Shown here piece by piece: positions 1-8,572 of a DNA stretch of 64,000 nt. Each line of letters opens with the position of its first letter. Positions within the stretch are counted from its first letter, which is position 1. A program made the translations under genes and the position numbers. Source of the DNA: Thermophagus sp052400625 (GTDB taxonomy: Bacteria; Bacteroidota; Bacteroidia; Bacteroidales; Marinilabiliaceae); NCBI GenBank assembly GCA_052400625.1, contig JBQTGH010000008.1; one strand, 5' to 3'. Under the pieces are notes generated by a model. It was not told where the DNA came from. It did not search any database and was given only the letters and a program-made list of their open reading frames with translations.

Positions 1-532
1 GCGGTTGCCCATAGATCAAATAATCGAAAACCCGTTCCAAGTTATGTCTTAAAAAACCAGTGTTTTTACCCAATGTATAACTTCTAACCTGGAAAAAAGC
101 CTGATAACATTTTTCTCGCCCAAGCTCGTTCAAGACAAGCGGACGTGCCTGAGCAAGAAAATAAAGCCAAAAAAACCACAAACCGCTAATACCACTTGCT
201 ATTATTTTATTTCCTCTTTGAACTGATACTCCATTCGTATCCTTAGTAATTTCTAAAATACTATTTTGATGTTTTTGAGAATCCATTGCCACGAATGGTG
301 TTCCATTTATTTCTGAAACTACAGGAAACAAGGTTGTCAAATCAACGGGTTCAAAAACTTTTTTGATGGACTTTGGGAAAAACATAAAAGGAAAAAAACT
401 CCCCTTTTTCCGTCGATTTTTAATAAGTACCTTGACTTCTACATTATTATCTTTTGAATATTCAATAAGCATATTTGCAACCCAGCGGGCCACCCATTTA
501 TGCTCAAAGATGACAATCAGCTGATGCTTCAT
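1..532 (-). CDS. Unrecognised EPS-cluster protein, N-terminal part (runs off the window)
   Basis: An open frame enters from the left edge. It starts at the ATG at 532-530, which overlaps the stop of the upstream glycosyltransferase gene in an ATGA arrangement, so it is the last visible gene of the EPS operon. About 177 residues are present, beginning MKHQLIVIFEHKWVARWVAN. I do not recognise the family. There is no signal peptide and no DXD or EX7E motif in the visible part. Basic stretches alternate with short hydrophobic ones (for example GLWFFWLYFLAQ near residue 120). Position and translational coupling imply a role in polysaccharide assembly or modification, but this is context only. Confidence 0.7.
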   Translation of the reverse strand, partial: MKHQLIVIFEHKWVARWVANMLIEYSKDNNVEVKVLIKNRRKKGSFFPFMFFPKSIKKVFEPVDLTTLFPVVSEINGTPFVAMDSQKHQNSILEITKDTNGVSVQRGNKIIASGISGLWFFWLYFLAQARPLVLNELGREKCYQAFFQVRSYTLGKNTGFLRHNLERVFDYLIYGQP

Positions 533-1620
533 AGTTTAACTACTTCTTTGTAAATATTTTCATATCCCGTCACCATCTGATCAATGGAATATATTGAGGA
601 GACAATATCTCTTCCTTGCCTACCAAACTTCAGAGATAGTTCTTTGTTATCCAATAGTGTAATGATCTTCTTGCCCATTTCTTCATAATCGTCCTGCGGC
701 ACTAAAAAACCACTTTTACCTTCTTGAACCACTTCATTTATCCCAAAAACGTTGGTAGCCACCACCGGTTTTTCAAACAGCATATACTCTAATAGGCTGT
801 TGGACGTACCTTCCCCAAATGAAGCCAAAACACCTACGTCGAAGATGGATACATAATCCTCCACATTTCTCACCTTGCCTGTAAAAATGAAATGTTTTTC
901 TTTCCCTGAAGGAACCATTTCCTTGATTCGTTGCTTATCCGGACCGTCCCCAACAATGAAAAATACTACATCATCTCTTTTATCGAGGACATATCCGGCA
1001 GCCTTCATATACATAGAGAAATTTTTTCTCCAGTCGATAGTAGCGACCATTCCCACCACTTTCAGATTTTTCCTAATTTCCAATCGTTGTCTGACTTCTT
1101 CATTTTCCGGAACATTCACCATTCGATCAAAATTAATCCCATTTCGTATCAAGCGTCCTTTATTTTTCGAAACTTTATATACCTGAAGTCCTATTTCCGA
1201 ATTAGAAATGATAACATCCGAGAAGGGGAATGTACACCTTACCCGAAACCAGTCGGCCGATAAGAAACGCAACCGGGAGTTGGCGATCATTCCATTAACA
1301 AATGGCTTTTTGTACAACAAGATATAAGGCAATCCGACAATTGCTGGCAACCCCCCCCACGAATGAACCAGGTCTGGATTAAACTGCCCTGCTCTCCTGA
1401 AAAAAGACCAGGCAACACGGGGATCTGCCCTAAATTGCCTTTTTAAATAAACCAGTTCAACATTGGGAAAACCATATATCTCTTCATAATGCACCTCGTT
1501 TTTCAACAAAAGAACCAATACCTGATATTCACCCTGCTTTGAAAGAACACGTAAAAGTTCCACAAGTCGTCGCTGTTTCCCTCCGTCCCGCAAACTTTCT
1601 ATGATCATTAAAATTCTCAT
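529..1620 (-). CDS. Glycosyltransferase family 4 (GT-B)
   Basis: A 363-residue GT-B fold enzyme expected to transfer a sugar from an activated donor to the growing EPS repeat unit on the cytoplasmic membrane face. The N-terminus MRILMIIESLRDGGKQRRL has the usual glycine-rich acceptor-side loop. The C-terminal half has the GT4 donor-site pattern FGEGTSNSLLEYM (EX7E) followed by KPVVATNVFGINEVV and a nearby GKSGFLVP. Length is typical for GT4. The start codon overlaps the stop of the previous gene by 4 nt and its own stop overlaps the next start, indicating tight translational coupling. Donor and acceptor sugars cannot be read from the sequence. Confidence 0.93.
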   Translation of the reverse strand: MRILMIIESLRDGGKQRRLVELLRVLSKQGEYQVLVLLLKNEVHYEEIYGFPNVELVYLKRQFRADPRVAWSFFRRAGQFNPDLVHSWGGLPAIVGLPYILLYKKPFVNGMIANSRLRFLSADWFRVRCTFPFSDVIISNSEIGLQVYKVSKNKGRLIRNGINFDRMVNVPENEEVRQRLEIRKNLKVVGMVATIDWRKNFSMYMKAAGYVLDKRDDVVFFIVGDGPDKQRIKEMVPSGKEKHFIFTGKVRNVEDYVSIFDVGVLASFGEGTSNSLLEYMLFEKPVVATNVFGINEVVQEGKSGFLVPQDDYEEMGKKIITLLDNKELSLKFGRQGRDIVSSIYSIDQMVTGYENIYKEVVKL

Positions 1621-2753
1621 GAGTAGTTTTTTTCACGTTCAAGTATCCATTTATTAATGGCTTCCGCTCTTTTGTTCCAGGTATGGCGATCGCAGAAGTG
1701 GTCATAAGCTTTCATTGCTATAGCCTTTCGTTTTACCTCATTATTCGTTAAAAGATCCAAGGCCCCCACCCATCTGCTTTCGTCGGAAGGGGGCACCAGC
1801 ATGGCACAATCTTCCGTCAACACCTCTCTCAACACCGGCATATCACTAACAATAATAGGTTTACATGCCGACATATATTCAAATATCTTTAAGGGTGACA
1901 TATATGAACTGGTAGAATAAGCTTTTTTTTCGGAGACAAAAACTTCCGGTTGATAAGGAGCCAGTAACACATCACAGGCATTGCGATACAAATGAACCTC
2001 AGAAGGTGGGAGAAATCCATAAAAAAAGAGGTTGTCAGGAATTTCATACCTGGGATCTATATCATCTGATAATCCCCCGATTATATGAAACCCTACTCCG
2101 GGCATTCTATGTGCCATTCCGATAATAATATCAACCCCTCTGCCTTTGTAAACATTTCCAAAATATCCTGCATTAAAGGGCAAACTCCCCTTCAATTCAC
2201 CTTTGACATCTAATGGTTTTGCATCGGCACCATCATGAGCCACGAAAATATTTCCAGGAGGAGTCCCCCTTTCCACGTATAAATTTTTCAAAGCAGAGGA
2301 AATGGCCACCATCCCCAAAAATCGATGGGCTTTAGAAAAACGGCGAAAAAAAGAGGCCAGCCATTTATGTCCGGTATGATGTAAGAGGACGTGTGCCTCA
2401 TACACAAATCGACACCTCAGGAAGGAAAAAAAGAAAGATGATACGGGCGATCTGGTATAAGCTATATCCGGACGATAAAACAAAACTTCCATCACAGCTC
2501 TGAATGCCAAGTAGAAAGCAGATAAACGACCGGTTCCTGGGCTTTTTAATAGTTTAACTTCAAAACAATCTTCCACATCATAATAGCGGAACAATTCCTG
2601 TTTGTTGGTAAATTGCTTTGAACTAAAGGCCAAAAGTTTAACCTTTATTCCCTGTAGGGCAAATGCTCTGCACATACGCATCACATGGATACTACTGGCT
2701 TTTCGGCCCGGAAGCTGCACTTCTGCCACATATAACATTCTTTGATTCTTCAT
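1617..2753 (-). CDS. Glycosyltransferase, GT4-like
   Basis: A 378-residue GT-B type glycosyltransferase. The N-terminal domain begins MLYVAEVQLPGRKASSIHVM with a typical G/SxxxH acceptor-domain start. The C-terminal part has LKIFEYMSACKPIIVSD, a GT4-style donor-binding helix ending in a proline-containing strand, then VLTEDCAMLVPPSDESRW. An internal region (residues about 85-110) is rich in phenylalanine and arginine and may contact the membrane. It is coupled by ATGA overlaps to the asparagine-synthase-like gene upstream and the GT4 gene downstream. The role is addition of one sugar of the repeat unit; linkage and substrate are unknown. Confidence 0.88.
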   Translation of the reverse strand: MKNQRMLYVAEVQLPGRKASSIHVMRMCRAFALQGIKVKLLAFSSKQFTNKQELFRYYDVEDCFEVKLLKSPGTGRLSAFYLAFRAVMEVLFYRPDIAYTRSPVSSFFFSFLRCRFVYEAHVLLHHTGHKWLASFFRRFSKAHRFLGMVAISSALKNLYVERGTPPGNIFVAHDGADAKPLDVKGELKGSLPFNAGYFGNVYKGRGVDIIIGMAHRMPGVGFHIIGGLSDDIDPRYEIPDNLFFYGFLPPSEVHLYRNACDVLLAPYQPEVFVSEKKAYSTSSYMSPLKIFEYMSACKPIIVSDMPVLREVLTEDCAMLVPPSDESRWVGALDLLTNNEVKRKAIAMKAYDHFCDRHTWNKRAEAINKWILEREKNYS

Positions 2754-3973
2754 AACTTTTTCCCTGCTTTTAAATGAATTTCAAGAGAAACAAGTCCCAG
2801 GATTAGGTTTCCGTGATTTTGGATGTTGTTTTGAGTTTCTTGCCACAAAATATCGGGATTTATGGTTTCGGGTAGAATTTTGCGTTGCTGCAGATCGCTC
2901 AACTGCGACTTTATCAGATTTTTGAACTTATCATCCACAACGAGTCTTTCTGAAAAATTGAAATAATTGATATTTGGATCTTTCCACCGCCCCAATCTTT
3001 TTTTAACCCCAAACATTTTTTTTCTAAACTGGATTCTCCATCCGGATGCTCCAAGAGGCAATCCTAAATTATTTTTAACCGGTAGCGCAAAAAGATTTGG
3101 CTTCCACCATTGCAGGAACTCTTTAAAAAATGTCTGATCCCGCTTTTGCTCCTCTTTAAGTCCCAAAAAAAATCCTATTAATTCAGGTTCATTGAATGGT
3201 GCTCTATGATCAAACCCGTTCAACATGACATGTGGTGCAATATACTTATTCTGACGATTTAATAGGTCTAAGCCTTCTTCATAAGTAAGAAATCCCTGTT
3301 CCGGCAAGGGTCTCACTAATTTCTCGTAGGAATAGGCTCGTCCACCTTCAAGTAATCGTTGATCAGCCCCCTTTACAAAAGCGTTACCATCCAGAAATTT
3401 CAATTCAGCCTCATTCATCGACCGCGCCAAAATTCCACGAATATGATCGCCTGTTATAGCTTCTCCAAGAAATCCCGACCAATGGACACTGCTTGAAAAA
3501 TCACGCTTTATAATTCTGTAAGGTGCATGGTAAAACAATAGCGTTTGATGATCCATGCTTCTGGAAACATCCAATAATTCATCCAGCGAATAATCATACT
3601 TTTCCAGAGGAATTTGAATATTATTGACACCTACCGATCTGGCCACCCGCGCTGCAATTTCATAATCAAACGAACCGGGTATTCCATAAGTATATGTAAC
3701 AATGTTTGAGGCATCGGTAAACTGAAGCAATCCCCCCAGTACGGCTCGACTGTCAAGTCCGCCACTTAAGGGGACAACACAGGTTTGCCCTGGAGAAAAG
3801 GCTGCGGCAAATGATTTCAGTAACCTTTGCCGAACTGTTTTAAAAAGTTCTTCTTGAGTTAAATCATGCTGCCTCCATTGGGTAATATTTTTCGGAAGTC
3901 GAACGATTTGTTTCGGATAATCCAGAAAGTATCCCAATTCAAGGAAGGACATTATTTTTGAGTATTGTTCCAT
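2750..3973 (-). CDS. Asparagine-synthase-like amidotransferase, synthetase domain only
   Basis: A 407-residue protein with the PP-loop ATP pyrophosphatase motif SGGLDSR at residues 70-76 (after VVP) and downstream sequence typical of the asparagine synthetase C-terminal domain, including APFNEPELIGFFLGL near residue 265. It has no N-terminal glutaminase domain: asparagine synthase B starts with a catalytic Cys2, while this protein begins MEQYSKIMSFLELGYFLDYP. Family members adenylate a carboxylate and pass it to ammonia or an amine. In this cluster a carboxylated sugar (uronic acid) is a plausible substrate. It starts 4 nt after the stop of the ATP-grasp gene upstream and overlaps the next glycosyltransferase. 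A degenerate homologue using another amine donor, as in beta-lactam synthetase, is an alternative. Confidence 0.85.
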   Translation of the reverse strand: MEQYSKIMSFLELGYFLDYPKQIVRLPKNITQWRQHDLTQEELFKTVRQRLLKSFAAAFSPGQTCVVPLSGGLDSRAVLGGLLQFTDASNIVTYTYGIPGSFDYEIAARVARSVGVNNIQIPLEKYDYSLDELLDVSRSMDHQTLLFYHAPYRIIKRDFSSSVHWSGFLGEAITGDHIRGILARSMNEAELKFLDGNAFVKGADQRLLEGGRAYSYEKLVRPLPEQGFLTYEEGLDLLNRQNKYIAPHVMLNGFDHRAPFNEPELIGFFLGLKEEQKRDQTFFKEFLQWWKPNLFALPVKNNLGLPLGASGWRIQFRKKMFGVKKRLGRWKDPNINYFNFSERLVVDDKFKNLIKSQLSDLQQRKILPETINPDILWQETQNNIQNHGNLILGLVSLEIHLKAGKKL

Positions 3974-3977
3974 TCTT

Positions 3978-5156
3978 TTAACGAATTATATGCCTGAATG
4001 ATTTTCTTTTCATCCGACAATATTGGATAATTTCATCGGTAAACGGACCAAATAAAGGTCCGTTGCATTGCTGCAAAATATCAACTCCCACATCGAAATT
4101 ATTCAGTTCGATTAATCGTACCTGAGCCTCAAAATCAACACAAAAATCAAAACCTATCAATCGGGTATAAAACTGTTTTTCGGCTATTTTTTTTGCAATT
4201 TCTACAATTTGGTCATAGTGATACAAAATGGTGCCCTGTTTTGCCTCCCCAACACCGATGCTGTCATAGACATTTCCGTCAATATCGCAAACCACCCCAT
4301 TAAGTTTTCCGTCTGAAGTAACTCCGCACGCTTTTCCCCCCATACTGATATTATCCAGCCAGGCTCCTTCCTTCCCCACTCTCAAAATACTATGAAGAAC
4401 ATGAACCGATTCATCTTTTACCGACCGATAGGTGTAAACTCTCACCGTATTCAACGATGATTTATTAAATCCGGCATAAAATGGATGCTGTACAACAAAT
4501 TGTTGAAACAAAAAGTTATCTCCCATTCTTTCATCCAGCCATTTCCGATTAACAGGTTCTTCATCACAAAACAAACCTTGCCCGTTGCTTTTAAGAATAG
4601 AAATATTTTTTCCCCCTTGCGATGCAATCGCATATTTAAATACAACTCGTTGATGTTCGGCAGCCAGTTGTTTCAACCAATCATCCACATCTACCACCTC
4701 ACAGTATGCTGAATCATAATACCTTCCGTGGATTTTACGCAAAAAAACATCCGGCAATACTTCCCGATCTATCAATAAGTGATACAAATTCTTATCGGCA
4801 AAACTGCGAGAGTATTCAACATTATTGAGCATAGGCTCTATATGGGTAAAGAATAAACTATCAGGAACATAATCAGAACTCTTGACCTGCGAAAAGGCAG
4901 GATACACATTCATAAAGAGAGCAGGAACCCTGGATGACAAAGCCTTCCATTTTTCCTTATACATTTTGAGGTCCTGTTTATCTATAACATTTGGACCCGT
5001 TTTCATCACTGTATACAATCTCAAGCCCTCCAGATAAGAATTAAAAAAAGTATAATACCCGGAAAAGGCCCTCAAAAACTTTTTCGCACCTCCATACCCC
5101 AGCCCCAAAATTCTCTTATATTTTTTTGCTAACAAATATTTAATATCAGATGCCAT
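3978..5156 (-). CDS. Sugar-transfer-associated ATP-grasp protein (copy 1)
   Basis: A 392-residue protein resembling the ATP-grasp domain associated with sugar transfer (ATPgrasp_ST). Nucleotide-binding features are VVFKYAIASQGGKNISIL (lysine and flexible glycine loop, about residues 170-190), NTVRVYTYRSVKDESVHVLH, a glycine-rich SMGGKACGV, and the metal-binding strand VRLIELNNFDVGVDI near the C-terminus. ATP-grasp enzymes activate a carboxylate as acyl phosphate and join it to an amine or thiol, so a peptide or amide substituent on the polysaccharide is the natural prediction. It is a tandem paralogue of the gene at 5176-6348 and lies 4 nt upstream of the Asn-synthase-like gene. The exact substrate is unknown. 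Confidence 0.85.
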   Translation of the reverse strand: MASDIKYLLAKKYKRILGLGYGGAKKFLRAFSGYYTFFNSYLEGLRLYTVMKTGPNVIDKQDLKMYKEKWKALSSRVPALFMNVYPAFSQVKSSDYVPDSLFFTHIEPMLNNVEYSRSFADKNLYHLLIDREVLPDVFLRKIHGRYYDSAYCEVVDVDDWLKQLAAEHQRVVFKYAIASQGGKNISILKSNGQGLFCDEEPVNRKWLDERMGDNFLFQQFVVQHPFYAGFNKSSLNTVRVYTYRSVKDESVHVLHSILRVGKEGAWLDNISMGGKACGVTSDGKLNGVVCDIDGNVYDSIGVGEAKQGTILYHYDQIVEIAKKIAEKQFYTRLIGFDFCVDFEAQVRLIELNNFDVGVDILQQCNGPLFGPFTDEIIQYCRMKRKSFRHIIR

Positions 5157-5175
5157 TATATTCAGTTCTATTTAA

Positions 5176-6348
5176 TTAAATTCTCAAAAAATCAATTTTC
5201 TTTTTCGACTTACAATATTCTATCACTTCATCGGTAAATTCCCCTAAAAATGGATATCCAAATATTTGAACTCCATTTCCCGCTTCTGATAAATTAAGCT
5301 CAACCAATCTAGGACGTCCCGAAATATCTATATTAATATCGAAGGCTGCCAACCGGTGATAAGGCAGTTGCAACGTGATTTTTTTTACCAAATCATGCAT
5401 TTCCTCAAAACCAGGAGCCTTATCTAAGTCCTCTATCTGTGTTTCAGGCTCATTAGGGAGCGTGTTAGATGCAACCAACTCCATTGTTTTTCCGGGAAGA
5501 ACGGTCCCATCCGGTTTTATGTAAAAAGCCACACCTCCGGCCTTAAGGTTATCAACCACACTACCCGCTTGTCCGGCTTTTAAAATAGAATGAAGAATAT
5601 GTACCGTCTCGTCGACGGGTGAACGATAGGAATAAATCCGGATGGTATTAAAAGACGAAGGATTAAACCTCTCATAGTAAGGATGCTGCTCCAAAAATTC
5701 CTGAATAACGAAACTATTTTGATAAAATTTTACCAGATACTTTAAATCCAGTTCAATCTTCTGATTCAAACATTTCCATTGACCCGATTTGTCACGTTCA
5801 AACACAATAATATTTCTCCCGCCCCATGAATCCACCGCTGGTTTTATTAAAATCTTACTATAAGATTTTAATTTGTTATCTAAAAATTTCTCCGGATCAT
5901 TGATAATATTGCCCCCAAAATCGAGATAAAGACCATTGATGTATCGAAGAATAGATAACGGTTCATTGTCAATGCCGAACAGTTTGGCGTAATTTCCTTT
6001 TTCAGAATAACCCCACGACATCTGCTTATCGTTCAGTATGGGATCTATGGTAGTAAAATAAACACTACTGGGCATAAAATCGATACTCCTATTCTTGCCA
6101 TAAAAGCAATAAATCTCCAGTTCTTTTTTAGAAATCAAAAAGGAATCACTCCAGGGCAACCATTTTTTGCGATACTGCCGAAACAGGTCATTATTTATTC
6201 GAAATTCTTTAGGAATGTAGTGTTTCTTTTCCGAATATTGATCCATATACTGTAGATCATACCTCAGATAATACAGTTTGGCGGCAGCAGTTCTCATCGC
6301 CTTATAGGTAAAATCTACCATTTTAGTTTTGGTGCTCATGTCCGGCAT
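5176..6348 (-). CDS. Sugar-transfer-associated ATP-grasp protein (copy 2)
   Basis: A 390-residue paralogue of its neighbour. It shares the block order FTTIDPILND, LIKPAVDSWGGRNIIVF, NTIRIYSYRSPVDETVHILH, LKAGGVAFYIKPDG, the strand RPRLVELNLSEAGNGVQ and the ending EFTDEVIEYC. The two copies align over their full length but differ clearly in the N-terminal 110 residues, which suggests different acceptors. An ATG at 6348 is used; an in-frame ATG three codons later is equally possible. A 19-nt gap separates it from copy 1. Function by family is ATP-dependent carboxylate-amine ligation associated with surface polysaccharide; substrate is inferred only from the cluster. Confidence 0.85.
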   Translation of the reverse strand: MPDMSTKTKMVDFTYKAMRTAAAKLYYLRYDLQYMDQYSEKKHYIPKEFRINNDLFRQYRKKWLPWSDSFLISKKELEIYCFYGKNRSIDFMPSSVYFTTIDPILNDKQMSWGYSEKGNYAKLFGIDNEPLSILRYINGLYLDFGGNIINDPEKFLDNKLKSYSKILIKPAVDSWGGRNIIVFERDKSGQWKCLNQKIELDLKYLVKFYQNSFVIQEFLEQHPYYERFNPSSFNTIRIYSYRSPVDETVHILHSILKAGQAGSVVDNLKAGGVAFYIKPDGTVLPGKTMELVASNTLPNEPETQIEDLDKAPGFEEMHDLVKKITLQLPYHRLAAFDINIDISGRPRLVELNLSEAGNGVQIFGYPFLGEFTDEVIEYCKSKKKIDFLRI

Positions 6349-6388
6349 TTTTTAAAATTCAACTAATAACAAGTCTGGAGACAATTCA

Positions 6389-7219
6389 TCACTTATAAAT
6401 CTCATTTTTAACCTCTTCCTTAATCAGCCGTCGAGTTCGTCTGTTCTTTTCATAGGCTTGGCGAACTAGGTTAAAATAACGAACCATTTTTCTCAGCAGA
6501 GATATTCGGGATAAGAGACTACTATAATTTTTCCTCAAATAGTAGATCTCTTCCATGGCTTTATCTGACTTTTCCTTGCCTAAGCCATACACCGATTTAG
6601 ACTCTTCATGATTACGATAAGCCCCCATAAATACGGGGATGTGGAAAAAACGTGTTTCATCAAGAAAGCGGTACCAAAGATCCGAATCCATTACAAAATG
6701 CAATGACTCATTCAATCCTCCTACCTTATGCCAAATACGAGATGTAAAAAAGGTCGTTTCCTGCGGTATTCGTAGGGCAAACCTGGCCATTCTTCTTGAC
6801 ACCGCCACCGGCTCAAAAACATCCACTATTCTTCCTTTATTATCTATAACGACCCTGTCGCCATAGACCAATTCGTAGTTTGGATATTTTTGCATAAAAT
6901 GAACCGCAATACTAACCGTTTCTGCATACAAAATATCGTCAGAATTAAGCCAGTTGTATATTTCCCCGGTGGCATGAGCAAACCCTTTATTTATAGCATC
7001 ACTCTGCCCGTTATCGGGTTCACTGACCCACCAAGCCAAACGATCTTCATACTTCTTGATAATATCCACACTGCCATCGGTTGAGCCTCCATCCACCACA
7101 ATATACTCTATATTGGGATAGGTTTGATTCAGTACTGAAAGTATGGTCTCCTCCAGAAATTCTGCCTGGTTATATGAAGGGGTTACTATTGTAACCTTAG
7201 GTAGATTTATTTTATTCAT
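6389..7219 (-). CDS. Glycosyltransferase family 2
   Basis: An inverting GT-A glycosyltransferase of 276 residues. The hallmark start PKVTIVTPSYNQAEFLEETI, the nucleotide-binding VVDGGSTDGSVDII, the substrate-loop WVSEPDNGQSDAINKGF and the DXD-like metal site NWLNSDD are all present, followed by the acceptor region ETTFFTSRIWHKVGG. I place the start at the ATG at 7219 (MNKINLPKV) rather than the TTG at 7243. The ATG reduces the overlap with the upstream GT4 gene from 32 to 8 nt and matches where GT2 homology begins. The C-terminus is basic (NRRTRRLIKEEVK) and may associate with the membrane. Confidence 0.92.
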   Translation of the reverse strand: MNKINLPKVTIVTPSYNQAEFLEETILSVLNQTYPNIEYIVVDGGSTDGSVDIIKKYEDRLAWWVSEPDNGQSDAINKGFAHATGEIYNWLNSDDILYAETVSIAVHFMQKYPNYELVYGDRVVIDNKGRIVDVFEPVAVSRRMARFALRIPQETTFFTSRIWHKVGGLNESLHFVMDSDLWYRFLDETRFFHIPVFMGAYRNHEESKSVYGLGKEKSDKAMEEIYYLRKNYSSLLSRISLLRKMVRYFNLVRQAYEKNRRTRRLIKEEVKNEIYK

Positions 7220-8474
7220 AATTTCGCTGGGTAATAGATCCAAATATTTGTTTTAATTTATTTCCGACAATTTCGGGTGAAAACTGTTCTTCCATTTTCG
7301 TTCTTGCCGCTACTTGCATGGACTTGTAGGTATCAACCGGCATAGTCACCATTCGCTCCAATGCATCAGCCAATAATCTGGTATCAGTATCTTCCACCAG
7401 CAGTCCGTTCTTTTCATGATCAATCATATCAGAAATTCCACCAATATCGAACGCAACTACAGGTGTTCCACAGGCCAGGGATTCCAATACCGTATTGGGA
7501 AGATTATCCTCTAATGAAGGCAAAACAAAAGCCGTACTGGCAGCATAATATTTTGCCAGCTCTTCTTTCTCCCGAATAAAACCAAGATTTATAACCCTAA
7601 ATGGAATCTTTTCAAGCACGGGTGATTCTTTAGCTCCAAAAACCAGAAAAACCAAATCTTCAGCTGGTATCCTTCCCTCAAGTTTGGAGAGCGCTTCTAT
7701 CAGCAAATGAGCTCCTTTACGGGTGTCATGCAGAGAATTCACCGCACCAAACAACAATGCCTTTTGATGAGGCTTTATTCCCAACGATTTGCGAAGTACC
7801 TCTGATGGCATCGGCTTGAATGTTTCCAGTTCAATGCCATAAGGAACCACCTCAAGAGGCCTTTTTCCAAACATCCCGCTTTTTCTAACCATATCGGCCA
7901 TCCAGTTACTGGGACAAACAATTGTGATATCCAAGTCCTTCCAATTTTCATATTTTTTTCGCCATAAATAGCGACTCCAATCATGTTGATGCGGATATTT
8001 CAATTTAGGACAGTGCCCACACCCCGACTGAAATCCCTCACAATCGCCCGGATAGTGACATCCGCCTGTAAGCGCCCAAACATCATGAAAAGCCCAAACA
8101 ATAGGGACTTTGAACTTACCAATTTCTTTTACCGACAAAAATTCGTCATTAATCCAGTTTAAACACAATATATCGGGTTTCAACTTTTTAATTCTCCGAA
8201 ATTGAAAACGAGGGAGCAAAGAAACCGACCAATAACCTTCGCCCGGTATTTTTCTTTTAGAAATTTTTTTTCGCTCCAGTTTAAATAAATATTTCACTAG
8301 TTTACGTACCGGCCACGAAGGTTTCATACTGACGATGCCTTCACCCGGCTTTTCCACATTCAAAGACGCAAATGTGGTGTTCCCACCAACCTTACGAAAG
8401 GCATTAAAATATCGATGTGCTGCAACTGCCGCCCCACCTTTGGTTTGATTGGTATTTAAAAAAACAACATGCAT
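7212..8474 (-). CDS. Glycosyltransferase family 4, WcaC-like
   Basis: A 420-residue GT-B enzyme. The N-terminal domain starts MHVVFLNTNQTKGGAAVAAH. A cysteine/histidine-rich segment, HDVWALTGGCHYPGDCEGF then SGCGHCPKL, around residues 130-155 is characteristic of a colanic-acid-like GT4 subgroup. Donor-site motifs are GAVNSLHDTRKGAHLL, LPSLEDNLPNTVLESLACG (EX7E) and GTPVVAFDIGGISDMI. It overlaps the GT2 gene by 8 nt. A 98-nt gap separates it from the flippase gene upstream, long enough for a secondary promoter, although I see none that is convincing. Confidence 0.92.
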   Translation of the reverse strand: MHVVFLNTNQTKGGAAVAAHRYFNAFRKVGGNTTFASLNVEKPGEGIVSMKPSWPVRKLVKYLFKLERKKISKRKIPGEGYWSVSLLPRFQFRRIKKLKPDILCLNWINDEFLSVKEIGKFKVPIVWAFHDVWALTGGCHYPGDCEGFQSGCGHCPKLKYPHQHDWSRYLWRKKYENWKDLDITIVCPSNWMADMVRKSGMFGKRPLEVVPYGIELETFKPMPSEVLRKSLGIKPHQKALLFGAVNSLHDTRKGAHLLIEALSKLEGRIPAEDLVFLVFGAKESPVLEKIPFRVINLGFIREKEELAKYYAASTAFVLPSLEDNLPNTVLESLACGTPVVAFDIGGISDMIDHEKNGLLVEDTDTRLLADALERMVTMPVDTYKSMQVAARTKMEEQFSPEIVGNKLKQIFGSITQRNYE

Positions 8475-8572
8475 TGTGATATGGTTAGATATTAAACTTA
8501 CTGATTTTAAACGACAGTACTACACTATCCTTTTATTCTCCTGAAATTCATTGTATTTACAACAAACTCAAC

